From: Bacteroidota bacterium
GTDB taxonomy: Bacteria; Bacteroidota; Bacteroidia; Bacteroidales; Prolixibacteraceae
Assembly (NCBI GenBank): GCA_029265715.1
Contig: JAJUGZ010000033.1
Span: 1 to 37,359 of the forward strand
Direction of reading: 5' to 3'
Length of the DNA stretch: 37,359 bases
Part shown: one piece after another, positions 6,990 through 16,598 of the stretch
How positions within the stretch are numbered: the stretch's first letter is position 1
How the letters are laid out: the number at the start of each line of letters is the position of its first letter
Translations under genes and position numbers: made by a program
The notes under the pieces: model-generated
What the model was told of the DNA's origin: nothing
The model's database searches: none
The model's input: the letters and a program-made list of their open reading frames with translations, nothing else

Positions 6990-9707
6990 TTACAAAGTAT
7001 AACTAATCCCTACGCCGAAGTTTATACCTTTCTTGTATTCTTTTATCGTAATCGGCCTGGCCCCGTCGACATTGGGTTTCCGGGATAAACGATAGCTTGG
7101 GTCAAGCAGGTTCTTAGCTTTCAGGCTTAGACCGAAGTGTTTGCCAAATTTGGCAGAAGAGATGAAGTCGAGCGTTGTAACCCCGTCTTCGTTAATATCC
7201 TGATAAGTCCCCGTGCCAATGGTATAAATGCGGTCGCTGAAGTAGTTGGCAACGACCGAATTGGTCCAGCTTAGCTTTTCGCGGTTAATTTCGTACGACA
7301 GGTCGGCATTCATGATTACCGGCGCTGCCCCTTCGAGTTCCGACTTCTCGTTGGTAAAACTCAGATAACCTAGGTCCTTACGCAGTTTGACGTCGGTCTT
7401 AATGTACGAACCATTAAAGCCCATCGACAATTTGGCACCTTTGCCATCTTCAGTCATCGTTTTGAAGATGTTCTTGCGCAATTCAAGTTCGAACCCGCCA
7501 ATGGTTGCATGGTCGGCAATATTTTGATAGCTTAGATAACCTCCGGCGCTAGCAACCTCAATCCGCGAAATCGGGTCCTGGATGTTTTTACCGAACGCAG
7601 TCAATGAAATCAGTTCGTCCGAACTCAGGTAATAATCCCATTTCAGGTCGATGTTGATATTAACCGACGGTTTCAGGTCGGGGTTCCCCTGCGATGAAAA
7701 GTCGCGCCCGTTAAACCGGAACGGCGACATTTCCTTGGTTTGCGGGAGCGTATAAGTCCGGCTGATTCCAAGGCGCAGGCTGTTTTTTTCGTTTAAATCG
7801 TGTTTCAGGTTAAAACTTGGCAGAAAATAGAGGTAGTTGTAACTGTTTGAGCCCACATTGCCCCCCTGGTTTACGTTGTAGCTGATTTTAAAATCGACAT
7901 AATCTGCTTTTAAGCCCAGGTTGGCAGTGGTTTTTTCGGCCAGCCCGCAAGTTAATTCGCCAAATGCCGAGTTGATAAACTTGTCAACCGCATACGTTTG
8001 CAGGTAGCTGAAGTTCCTGAATGTTCCGTTATCTAAATTAGCCTGGGTGAAAATATTATCCAGCACGACGTTATCCAGCGGTACGTCGATTCCCTTCTGG
8101 ACCGACTGGTCGTAGGTATTCGATCTGAAATCGTCGGTAATATAACGGCCGGTGTAACCTATTTTCAGCACGTTCTTTTCGTTCGGAGGGGTTATTTTGT
8201 AACTGAAAATCAGCTTACCGTTCAAATCGTTTTCTTTCAATTCCTGAAACTCGCGTAATTGGTAACCCGAGCCCAGGGTAAGTTGCAGGATATCGTTGCC
8301 CTGGTAAGACAAATAGTTTTGGCGACGGTCGGGCTGGCTGCCGGTAACCATATTGTACGACAATCCTGCCTCCAAAACGCTTCGATCAGAAAGTGTCGAG
8401 ATGCTATTGATCTGATTCACCAACAGGCTGTTATCAATTACTTCCTGACGGCGCAGCAACCCTTTCGACCCCTGGTCGGCCACATCCTGAAAGAAATCCT
8501 TGTCGACCCCGAAATAATCGCCCAGAAAGCGCTCTGAGGTGTGGATATAAACACCGTTGTACGTGAGCTCTGTTTTTTTCAGCTTAAAATCGACATTGCC
8601 CATCAGCAAATGCGAGCTGTTCTGTTCGTATTTGTCGGTGGTCACATCGCGCGAGATATTGGCGTTGGTCAGCGTTTCGCGCAGGACACCATTCTCGTAA
8701 GTATAATCGGTCGAATACGAGCCAATGATGTAAAAATTCAAGGGCTTTTTATCGGCGCCGATGAACAAACGCTTGCCGCCTGAGAAACCAAACCCTCGGT
8801 TTAGTTGAAAATCCTGCGTACCCGGATCAAGCGAGTTCGGATAGTCGTAAACCGACAATGAACTTGATTCTGCTTTTCTTTTGCCATATCCCAACGTGTT
8901 AACTCCATCGGCCAAAAGGAACTTTTCGGATATCGTTTCACTGTTTGCGCCAGATGAAAGGCTAAAGCCCAGATCTTTTTCGCCTACCAGTTCTTTTGAG
9001 TTGATATTGATCTCGGCTCCGCCCACGTCGCCCGACATGGAAGCGCTGAATACTTTGTTAACGCCAACCGCTTTGATGATATCGCTGGAGAAGAAATCGA
9101 GCGAAATGTTTTTGTATTCCGGATCTTGTGAAGGGACCGGGAACCCGTTCAACAAGGTCGCATTAAACCGGTCGCCCAACCCGCGCACGAAAACATTATT
9201 CTCGCCTTCTTTCTTCGAGATGCCTGAAACTTTTGTAACAGCAGCTTCGGCATCGCTGGCTCCCTTGCGCGAAATTTCCTGGGCGCCAATCGCCTGAGTG
9301 GCCAAAACTGCATTTTTCTGTTGTACCAGCAACATACTTTCCGATTCGCGATTGGCCTTGGCAACAACCTTCACATCTTCGATTTCGACAGTCGATTCGC
9401 CCAAATCGAAATTAAACGTCAATGATTGCCCGGCTTTCACCTGAACATTTGGAATTTGTTTGGTTTCGTAAGAAATAAAGGAGCAACGCAACGTGTAAGT
9501 ACCTGGTTTAATGTTTTCAACTGTGTAGTTCCCGTCAAAATCTGTGATTGTTCCGGTTGTAGTCCCTTCGAGCACGACGGTGGCCCCAACGAGCGGCTCA
9601 TTCGTGTTTTTGTCTTTTACCAGCCCTTTTATCGTCCCATTTTGTGCCACAGCAAACAACGAACTGATCCACAAAAGCTGAAGCAGTAGTAACTTTCTAA
9701 TTCCCAT
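6990..9707 (-). CDS. TonB-dependent outer-membrane receptor (SusD-less type)
   Basis: This is a 905-residue protein with a signal peptide (MGIRKLLLLQLLWISSLFAVAQ), a CarboxypepD_reg domain (about residues 24-105: GLVKDKNTNEPLVGATVVLE, GTITDFDGNYTVENIKPGTY), a plug domain (about 125-240: AIGAQEISRKGASDAEAAVTK, NVFVRGLGDRFNATLLNG) and a long 22-strand beta-barrel ending in an aromatic-rich strand (GINFGVGISYTL). The family imports ligands across the outer membrane using TonB energy. It differs clearly from the SusC in this window, having no SusD partner and a different plug signature. Downstream in the operon is the beta-helix lipoprotein, the likely surface partner. The substrate is unknown. 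Confidence 0.92.
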   Translation of the reverse strand: MGIRKLLLLQLLWISSLFAVAQNGTIKGLVKDKNTNEPLVGATVVLEGTTTGTITDFDGNYTVENIKPGTYTLRCSFISYETKQIPNVQVKAGQSLTFNFDLGESTVEIEDVKVVAKANRESESMLLVQQKNAVLATQAIGAQEISRKGASDAEAAVTKVSGISKKEGENNVFVRGLGDRFNATLLNGFPVPSQDPEYKNISLDFFSSDIIKAVGVNKVFSASMSGDVGGAEININSKELVGEKDLGFSLSSGANSETISEKFLLADGVNTLGYGKRKAESSSLSVYDYPNSLDPGTQDFQLNRGFGFSGGKRLFIGADKKPLNFYIIGSYSTDYTYENGVLRETLTNANISRDVTTDKYEQNSSHLLMGNVDFKLKKTELTYNGVYIHTSERFLGDYFGVDKDFFQDVADQGSKGLLRRQEVIDNSLLVNQINSISTLSDRSVLEAGLSYNMVTGSQPDRRQNYLSYQGNDILQLTLGSGYQLREFQELKENDLNGKLIFSYKITPPNEKNVLKIGYTGRYITDDFRSNTYDQSVQKGIDVPLDNVVLDNIFTQANLDNGTFRNFSYLQTYAVDKFINSAFGELTCGLAEKTTANLGLKADYVDFKISYNVNQGGNVGSNSYNYLYFLPSFNLKHDLNEKNSLRLGISRTYTLPQTKEMSPFRFNGRDFSSQGNPDLKPSVNINIDLKWDYYLSSDELISLTAFGKNIQDPISRIEVASAGGYLSYQNIADHATIGGFELELRKNIFKTMTEDGKGAKLSMGFNGSYIKTDVKLRKDLGYLSFTNEKSELEGAAPVIMNADLSYEINREKLSWTNSVVANYFSDRIYTIGTGTYQDINEDGVTTLDFISSAKFGKHFGLSLKAKNLLDPSYRLSRKPNVDGARPITIKEYKKGINFGVGISYTL

Positions 9708-10059
9708 AATTTTGTCGTAAATTTTTCTATCTAAAGCTCAACATGAGTCATTTTTTCATTGCAGGGTCCTTTTTAATTCTGCATAAAGTGTTTAATCAAT
9801 TCCTGAATTCTATCAGGGGAAAATTGCTGGTTTAGCAGGAGAGTTTGTGAAATAATCTTTGTTCACCGTTTTACTTTTTTGCAGATACTGTCTGCTTTTA
9901 TTTGACGCTGCTAAGCAACGGCAATCATGTTACATTTTGATTAATGTACTTATAATCTTGAATTACATTTATGAAACAGAATTGTAATAAAATTGCATTA
10001 TCTTCTGATAGTTAGAGATTTATGGCCGAAAGGACAAAAATCACCGATTACAAAAGCAT
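9708..10059. other. AT-rich intergenic region, no gene seen
   Basis: This stretch lies between the start of the TonB receptor gene and the terminator of the HTCS gene. It should hold the promoter of the receptor operon, but I find no exact TAnnTTTG on the relevant strand and no convincing operator. No conserved small ORF is visible. Confidence 0.5.
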
Positions 10060-10084
10060 AAAAAGGCCACCGAACCCGGCGACC
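10060..10084 (-). terminator. Terminator of the HTCS gene
   Basis: On the minus strand GGTCGCC and GGTGGCC form an imperfect 7-bp hairpin with a 6-nt loop, followed by TTTTT. It lies about 55 nt past the HTCS stop. Confidence 0.6.
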
Positions 10085-10138
10085 TACTCAATATTATCTG
10101 ATAACTTTAAAGGGGAAAATACAGACAAAAACCTTCTC

Positions 10139-13100
10139 TCAATATTCTTCCATGTATTCCCAAGGAGTTTTTCCAAACTCGCTCTTGAAACATTTGGAAA
10201 AATAGGAATGATTAGAAAAACCGACCATGTACATCACTTCGGCAACCGAGAATTTTTTCTGGCGAAACAGCATGGCCGCTTTTTTCATGCGGACCGACCT
10301 GATGTATTCAACCGGGGTCATGCCTGTGAGCTGCTTAAGTTTTCGGTAGATTTGCTTGTTGTTGATCCCGGATATATCGCAGAGCGCGGAAACATTCAGA
10401 TCCGAATCAGACAACCGGTCCTCGATGATTTGGGTAATACTCGATAGAAACTTTTCATCATACGAAACCGCTTCAATCTCCTTCGGTTCACTCAATGACT
10501 CGATCCGGATTTTTTCTTCCATTTTCCGGTTTTTTCTGATCAGTTGCTCAATGCGCGAAAGCAGGATATCAGGTTCGAACGGTTTCGGAATAAACGCATC
10601 GATATTGAGTTGAATACTTGCCAGTTCGGTTTCTTTGTCGTCTCTGGCTGTAAGCAGGATTACCGGAATGATTGACGTGGGCATGTGCTTCCGTATTTGC
10701 CGGCACATCTCCAACCCGTCCATTCCGGGCATCATTACATCCGAAATGACCAGATCGGGTGTCTGTTTGAAACACAAATCAAGTCCCGATTTTCCATCGG
10801 CAGCAATCAGGCAACGATAGCGGGCATGAAGAATATCACAGACAAATGCCGTGATTTCCGGATTATCGTCAACTACCAATACCAGCGGCTTATTCTTGTC
10901 GGCAAGACTGCTCATTTCGGTGGCTTGACTTGCAGTTGAAACAAGTGTCATTTCTTCTCTGTGAAGCGGCAGCGAGATGGTAATCTTAGTCCCTTTATTT
11001 TCTTCAGAAACAACAGATACCTTTCCTCCATGCAGTTCGGTATAGGTTTTTACCAAGTACAGGCCTATGCCGGTCCCTTCTTTTTTCCCGGCTGTTTGCG
11101 GCGACTGGAAGAATCGCTGAAAAATGTACGGGATATCTTTTGCCGGAATGCCGACTCCGGTATCCAAAACACTTATTTCCAACTCACCGGGGTCATCTTT
11201 ATAATGTACAGAAAGAGTAACAGTACCTCCCTGCTGAGAGTATTTCACCGCATTAGACAACAAATTATTCAGGATCGATTCGAACTTAACCACATCCAGA
11301 TCAAGATAAATTTTCTCGGGTGGGGCTATAAATCGGAAAAAAATCCCATCTTCTTTCCCTGCCTCTTCAAAAACAGACAGGATATTCCGGGCATACGAAA
11401 CCACCTCGGTCCGCGAAAGGATCAGCAATGAGTTGGTTTCGCTGTCAATCCGGTTAAAATCGAGCATTTGGTGGATCAGTGCATTCAGTTTCATGGCATT
11501 CTGCTGAACCAGTTTAAGCTGCTGCTTTTCGTGCGGACCTTTAATGCCCGGCAAGAGCCGGCTCAACGGCGCGATAATCATACTCAGGGGAGTTTTCAGC
11601 TCGTGCGACAAATTGGTCAGGAAGTCCATCTTCATTCGCGATTGTTCCATGAGTTTCTCTTTTTCGATCCGCTCGATTTTCAAACGGTTTTTTACCCTGA
11701 AAAAACTGATGGTCCAACTCGCCATACCGATCAGTAAAAGCGCATAGACACTTTTTGCCCAAATGGTATAATACCATGGTGGGTTAATCCTGATTTCCAG
11801 AGAATACTGGTTATCCGACGGCTTCCCGGTCATATCGAGCTTGCTGACAATCAGCCGGTAGGTCCCATGGCTAAGGTTGCTATATGAAATGCGGTTGGTG
11901 TTCGGGCTGAGCAGGTTCCAGTTTTGGTCGACGTCCCCGAGCCGGTAAACAAATTTATTTTTCCCATCGAGCGAGTATGGTAAATCGGATAATTCAAGCG
12001 AAATGTTGTTTTGCCGGTAGTTCAGCTCGATCTGGCTGGCATAACGGATGCTTTTACCTTCAGGCTCCAACAACCGCCCGTTCACATATAACGTTGTGGC
12101 TACAATCGGACGGTTAATAACACTTTCAGTAATCACATCGGGCGACGTGATAGCAAACCCATCCACATCGCCCAGGTAAATGCGGTTTTCTCTGGCGTCA
12201 AAAAACATACACAAAAAACGTCGGTCGGACAGGTTCAAGTTCCGAACTTTTAAGGTTTCCATGTCGACCAGCCAAAGGCCATCGGTGGTCGAAACCCAGA
12301 TGTGCCCGTTTGCTTCCATCATCGAAAGCACTTCGTTTGTGCTAAACGTATCAAAAAAAATAGTATCGATGTGGTTATTCTCCGGTGTGATACGCATGAC
12401 CCCTCCCCGGAAACCGGCCCAAATATATCCGGAGTGATCGCAAAAGATGAACGTCGGGTTCTTGGCACCAGTTAGTTCGCCCAACGGCAGTTTCTCCACC
12501 TTTCGCGTGCCAATCTTGATTTTATCAATCCCGTTGTTATACAGCAAAACCCAAACGTTGCCCACACGGTCGGGAACAATCTGATTAATAAACATTCCGG
12601 AAAGCCCGTTGCGGGTCGAAAAATTAAATTCGCCCACATACGTTTTTGAGTTGCTTCCCATGAGCTTTTTCTTATCCACAACGAAGATTCCGCCCAAGCA
12701 GGTCGCGACCCAAAGTTGCCCGCGATTGTCTTCGAAAATATAATAAGCCCAATTGGCATTGTATGTGCCGGTGCTGTCGACCACATTATACTGAACGAAT
12801 TGCCGGGCTTTATAATCATACCGGTTAATGCTTCCGTCAGTGGCAATCCACAAATCTGAGTTTCTATCTTCATAGATATGCCTGATACGGCCATGGGGCA
12901 ACGGATTTTTTTTATCGCCCATGTTGTACCAAACGGCATCGCCCCAGCTCTCCCCGTTTCGGGGTGCACGAATAATTCCGTTTGTCCCTCCAAACCAGAA
13001 GTTATTTTTTGAATCCCGAAAAATGGAATAAAACTGATTGCCTTCGCCAGTCCCGGTCAGATCGGAAATCGGGACATACTGCAAGGCCCGGTTATAGCGG

Positions 13101-14059
13101 AAGAGCGAGATGCCGTAATCGGTCCCCAACCAGATATTTTGATCCTGATCGACAAAAATATTCCAAACGATGTTATTCGATAGGGAGTTCCGGTTACGCG
13201 AATCGTGCATTACGTGCTGCACCGGCCCGGTATCGGAATAAACATACAGGCCATTGTCAGTTCCGGCAAGCAAACGTGAATTACCGTCCAACTCCAGCGA
13301 CTTGACTGAATTATCACGGAACATTTCAATCTCATCGATCGATCCATTCGTCAAATTATATTTCAAGAGATTCCCTTCCATGCCGACCCAAATACACCGG
13401 CGCGTGGTATCTTCGAGCAGCGAATTGATGAATTGGTTATTTTTCTGCGGGTTCGCCGGAAGTTTTACCCGTTGAAAGCTATCATCACGAGGCGAGTAAC
13501 GGCAAAGCCCGTTATAAGTTCCCACATAGATACTGTTATCGTGAGCCCGGATAATGGAATAAATGGTCGGATGCGACAAGTTGACGTATTTCTTCGGATC
13601 AAAATAATGTAGTTTGTTCTCTTTCAGATCAAAACGGTACAAGCCATTCAGGGTGCCAAGCCAAAGGTCTTCGTCCTGCAGCAGCAGTGTGCGCACATCG
13701 GTCGGGAAATTAACCGGGGCATTTTCGTAACGGTCAGTTTCAATGTTGTAAATCAGTACGCCATTGTCGGCTCCCAAATACAGATATTTTTGATCAACAA
13801 TGACCCCGCAATAGATTTGCGTATTGCTTTTCTCGTCAAACATAAAATGCGGCTGGACATTGTACCCGTCGTAACTGAACAACCCCCTGTTTGAGCCGAT
13901 CCACACAAGCCCCTGCCTGTCTTGCAAAAAACAACCGACAACCGAAGCACCAGTTCCCAAATTGATATTTTCGAACATTTGGTATTTCGGCTTCTGGCTG
14001 TAAACTCCGGGAAAACACAAAACAAGAAGTAAAAACAACAAACTGGTTTTCGTGAGCAT
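10139..14059 (-). CDS. Hybrid two-component system regulator (HTCS) of the galactan PUL
   Basis: This single 1306-residue protein joins sensor, kinase, receiver and DNA-binding domain. A signal peptide (MLTKTSLLFLLLVLCFPGVYSQ) precedes a periplasmic double beta-propeller of Reg_prop repeats (GLVWIGSNRGLFSYDGY, NIWLGTDYGISLFR, WVSTTDGLWLVD) and a Y_Y_Y domain (about 680-757). One transmembrane helix lies at about 767-787. HisKA has its phospho-acceptor at H819 (FLTNLSHELKTPLS); HATPase_c has the N box LNNLLSNAVKYS and the G boxes DTGVGIP and GTGIGLYLVK. The receiver's phospho-acceptor is D1107 (VISDVMMPGMDG), and the protein ends in an AraC helix-turn-helix (GFSNHSYFSKCFKSEFGKTP). In characterised PULs such proteins bind oligosaccharide in the periplasm and activate susCD transcription. 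It lies at the distal end of the PUL but has its own promoter. Confidence 0.96.
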   Translation of the reverse strand: MLTKTSLLFLLLVLCFPGVYSQKPKYQMFENINLGTGASVVGCFLQDRQGLVWIGSNRGLFSYDGYNVQPHFMFDEKSNTQIYCGVIVDQKYLYLGADNGVLIYNIETDRYENAPVNFPTDVRTLLLQDEDLWLGTLNGLYRFDLKENKLHYFDPKKYVNLSHPTIYSIIRAHDNSIYVGTYNGLCRYSPRDDSFQRVKLPANPQKNNQFINSLLEDTTRRCIWVGMEGNLLKYNLTNGSIDEIEMFRDNSVKSLELDGNSRLLAGTDNGLYVYSDTGPVQHVMHDSRNRNSLSNNIVWNIFVDQDQNIWLGTDYGISLFRYNRALQYVPISDLTGTGEGNQFYSIFRDSKNNFWFGGTNGIIRAPRNGESWGDAVWYNMGDKKNPLPHGRIRHIYEDRNSDLWIATDGSINRYDYKARQFVQYNVVDSTGTYNANWAYYIFEDNRGQLWVATCLGGIFVVDKKKLMGSNSKTYVGEFNFSTRNGLSGMFINQIVPDRVGNVWVLLYNNGIDKIKIGTRKVEKLPLGELTGAKNPTFIFCDHSGYIWAGFRGGVMRITPENNHIDTIFFDTFSTNEVLSMMEANGHIWVSTTDGLWLVDMETLKVRNLNLSDRRFLCMFFDARENRIYLGDVDGFAITSPDVITESVINRPIVATTLYVNGRLLEPEGKSIRYASQIELNYRQNNISLELSDLPYSLDGKNKFVYRLGDVDQNWNLLSPNTNRISYSNLSHGTYRLIVSKLDMTGKPSDNQYSLEIRINPPWYYTIWAKSVYALLLIGMASWTISFFRVKNRLKIERIEKEKLMEQSRMKMDFLTNLSHELKTPLSMIIAPLSRLLPGIKGPHEKQQLKLVQQNAMKLNALIHQMLDFNRIDSETNSLLILSRTEVVSYARNILSVFEEAGKEDGIFFRFIAPPEKIYLDLDVVKFESILNNLLSNAVKYSQQGGTVTLSVHYKDDPGELEISVLDTGVGIPAKDIPYIFQRFFQSPQTAGKKEGTGIGLYLVKTYTELHGGKVSVVSEENKGTKITISLPLHREEMTLVSTASQATEMSSLADKNKPLVLVVDDNPEITAFVCDILHARYRCLIAADGKSGLDLCFKQTPDLVISDVMMPGMDGLEMCRQIRKHMPTSIIPVILLTARDDKETELASIQLNIDAFIPKPFEPDILLSRIEQLIRKNRKMEEKIRIESLSEPKEIEAVSYDEKFLSSITQIIEDRLSDSDLNVSALCDISGINNKQIYRKLKQLTGMTPVEYIRSVRMKKAAMLFRQKKFSVAEVMYMVGFSNHSYFSKCFKSEFGKTPWEYMEEY

Positions 14060-14087
14060 AAAAAAGACCCTGAAAAAGGTTGTTCGA

Positions 14088-14117
14088 CAAATTTATGGGT
14101 TCCGCACTAAAATCCAA
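14088..14117 (-). promoter_or_regulatory. Promoter of the HTCS gene
   Basis: On the minus strand TTG (14117-14115), a 19-nt spacer and TAAATTTG (14095-14088) match the Bacteroidota consensus at both boxes and in spacing. It lies 29 nt upstream of the ATG. It would allow the regulator to be expressed independently of the operon it controls. Confidence 0.7.
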
Positions 14118-14165
14118 AAATCCTTTTCCAGGGACTGACAGCTTATTTACTGATCTAACCCACGC

Positions 14166-16586
14166 CTATTTTGAATGAATTGTAATCTCTCCTGTTTTTA
14201 ATCCTTTCCCTTTTACCTCGAGCATAATATTTCCGGCTTGCTCCTTGCTTTGAACCAGCACGACCAGCTTCCCGCTAAACAGCTTCATTGTTGGCAAGTG
14301 GAATAGCTCGAGCGAAGTCGCGTCACCGTTGCAAGCTGCCCGGTAGGTTCCGGCGCCTTCAACCTTAAACTGAAGTTGGTTGCTTGCCGTAGGGCAGGGA
14401 ATGCCGTTTTTATCGACCACAGAAACGGTTACGAAGCTGATGTCCTTGCCATCGGCGCTGATGACTTTACGGTCGGGCTCCAATACCAGGCGGTAGGGTT
14501 TGCCGGCCGTGCGAACAATTTCTTCGGCAACTGCTTTCCCTTTATCGTCCCAAACAACCACTTTCAATTCTCCGGGTTCATAAACCACATTGTTCCACAT
14601 CAGCCGGTAACGCTCCAGTTTCGAATCCTTGTTTTTGGTTCGGACACCCATGCTTTTGCCGTTCACAAACAGCTCGGCGCTGGTGTAACTGGTGTAGACA
14701 AACACCGGAACAGTGTCTCCTTCCATGCCTTGCCAGTTCCAATGCGGCAACAAATGCAGGGTTGGTTCTGTGGTATTCCAGCGGCTTTTGTACCAGTAAT
14801 AACGGTCTTTTGGCAAGCCGGCCAGGTCGCAAATACCGAAATACGAGCTGCGCGATGGCCAGTACTCGTCGTAAGGCGTTGGTTCCCCCAGGTAGTCGAA
14901 TCCGGTCCATACAAATTCGCCAATAACCCAGTCTTTGTCATCCTGCAGCACGGCATCGTCCTCGGGCAAATTACTCCAGTTGCAATATTCCAAATCATAG
15001 GACGAGCATTGGCCGTCGTCGTACATTTTGCCAACGGCTTTTTCAACCGGGAACTTATAAATGCCCCGCGAGCTCACGGTCGAAGCGGTTTCGGAGCCCA
15101 GCACAAAACCCTGCGGGAAGCGGTCGTAAGCTTCCTCGTACAGGTGGGTGCGGTAGTTCAGACCCGGAACATCCATAATCGCGCCGAAGCCTGATTCCAT
15201 TACCGCTTTTACCTGATCCATACCAACGGTAACCGGGCGGGTGGGGTCTTCGCGATGGAAAATTTCCTGCAGCATTTTGGCCCGTTTCACGCCTTCGCTT
15301 CCCCATTGGTCGGGAACTTCGTTGCCGCTGCTCCACATGACGATGCAGGGATGGTTGCGGGTTGCGCGAACCAGGTTCACAATATCTTTTTCGTGGTATT
15401 CGTCGAAGAAGCGGTTGTAGCCGTTTTTCACCTTCGGCTTTTTCCACTCGTCGAAGCTTTCGGCCAGGAACAGCATGCCCATCTCATCACAAAGCTCCAA
15501 CTGTTCCAACGACGGCATGTTATGCGAACTGCGAATTGCGTTGGCACCCATGTCTTTCATCATCTGAATCTGGCGGCGCAGGGCGGCTTTATTCACAGCT
15601 GCTCCCAGCGGACCCAGGTCGTGGTGCAAGCAAACTCCTCTAAACTTGGTGACCTGCCCATTCAGTTTAAACCCTTCACCGGCTGTGTAACTGATGGTGC
15701 GGATCCCGAAACGGGTCGTCTGCACATCCTGTAACGTGCCGTTTTTGTCATACAGTCTCGATTCGGCAACATACAGTGTTGGCGAGTCGAGTCCCCACAA
15801 TTTCGGATTCTTCAAAGCAATGTTTTGCTCAAATCCGTCGCCAAACAGTGTTTCACTTGAACCGCTGGCCAACACTTTGCCATCGCCATCTTTTATCACG
15901 GTTTCCAAACGAAGATCGTTCCCTTCAACCTTGGTTTTCACGTTAATCTGTGCCAGGCTGTCGCTCACAAAAGGCGTGGTCACGAAGGTGTTCCAAAGTT
16001 GGAAGTGGTTTTTGGGCTGAACGAGAATATGCACCTTGCGGAACAACCCGGCACCCGGGTACCAGCGGCTCGACAAGGGTTTAGGCGACAGGTGAACCGC
16101 CAGTAAATTGCTGTTTCCCGATTTCACCAGGTCGGTAATGTCGAGGTTGAAGTAGGCGTATCCGTAGCCCCACCCGCCGGCCTTTTGGCCGTTTACAAAC
16201 ACAACGGGGTCGCTCATGGCGCCTTCAAACACCACCAGTACACGGCTGCCTTCAGCCAGTTTGGGCAGTTCAAAACCGGTGCGGTACCAGCCGTCGCCAA
16301 TGTGCGGCAGAGAGCCGGTTCGTCCTGTTTTTTCACTGGCTTCGGTTTCGTTGTTTTGCGTAATGGCCACTACCTGTTTGTCTACTTCCTTATCGAAGGG
16401 CCCATAAATAGCCCAGTCATGCGGCACCGAAACGGTTTGCCACTTCGAGTCGTCGAACCCGGGTTGCTCGGCGCCTTCAATATTTCCTTTGGTAAACTTC
16501 CAGTTTTTCTCCAGGATGAAGTCTTTAGTCTGGGCTTTTGTACAGAGGTTAAAGAATAATAAAATAGCAATGAAATATATCTTCAT
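14166..16586 (-). CDS. GH2 beta-galactosidase
   Basis: This is an 806-residue secreted enzyme with signal peptide MKIYFIAILLFFNLCTKAQ. The N-terminal jelly-roll sugar-binding domain begins WKFTKGNIEGAEQPGFDDSK and VSVPHDWAIYGPFD. It is followed by an immunoglobulin-like domain, then the TIM barrel (FKLNGQVTKFRGVCLHHDLGP), with acid/base E423 in WSSGNEVPD and nucleophile E499 in LGSETAST. The C-terminus has a DUF4982-type domain (VFVYTSYTSAELFVNGKSMG) and a further beta-sandwich. GH2 enzymes with this layout are exo-acting beta-galactosidases, and beside a GH53 galactanase the likely job is to release galactose from beta-1,4-galacto-oligosaccharides in the periplasm. Its start is 12 nt from the GH53 stop, so the two are cotranscribed. 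Beta-glucuronidase or beta-mannosidase activity cannot be excluded from sequence alone. Confidence 0.9.
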   Translation of the reverse strand: MKIYFIAILLFFNLCTKAQTKDFILEKNWKFTKGNIEGAEQPGFDDSKWQTVSVPHDWAIYGPFDKEVDKQVVAITQNNETEASEKTGRTGSLPHIGDGWYRTGFELPKLAEGSRVLVVFEGAMSDPVVFVNGQKAGGWGYGYAYFNLDITDLVKSGNSNLLAVHLSPKPLSSRWYPGAGLFRKVHILVQPKNHFQLWNTFVTTPFVSDSLAQINVKTKVEGNDLRLETVIKDGDGKVLASGSSETLFGDGFEQNIALKNPKLWGLDSPTLYVAESRLYDKNGTLQDVQTTRFGIRTISYTAGEGFKLNGQVTKFRGVCLHHDLGPLGAAVNKAALRRQIQMMKDMGANAIRSSHNMPSLEQLELCDEMGMLFLAESFDEWKKPKVKNGYNRFFDEYHEKDIVNLVRATRNHPCIVMWSSGNEVPDQWGSEGVKRAKMLQEIFHREDPTRPVTVGMDQVKAVMESGFGAIMDVPGLNYRTHLYEEAYDRFPQGFVLGSETASTVSSRGIYKFPVEKAVGKMYDDGQCSSYDLEYCNWSNLPEDDAVLQDDKDWVIGEFVWTGFDYLGEPTPYDEYWPSRSSYFGICDLAGLPKDRYYWYKSRWNTTEPTLHLLPHWNWQGMEGDTVPVFVYTSYTSAELFVNGKSMGVRTKNKDSKLERYRLMWNNVVYEPGELKVVVWDDKGKAVAEEIVRTAGKPYRLVLEPDRKVISADGKDISFVTVSVVDKNGIPCPTASNQLQFKVEGAGTYRAACNGDATSLELFHLPTMKLFSGKLVVLVQSKEQAGNIMLEVKGKGLKTGEITIHSK

Positions 16587-16598
16587 GTTTTTCGTTTT

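Noticed and set aside
14376-15194. 272-residue plus-strand open frame
   Set aside because: It lies antisense inside the GH2 gene, which has clear domains and catalytic residues; the antisense product shows no domain or signal.
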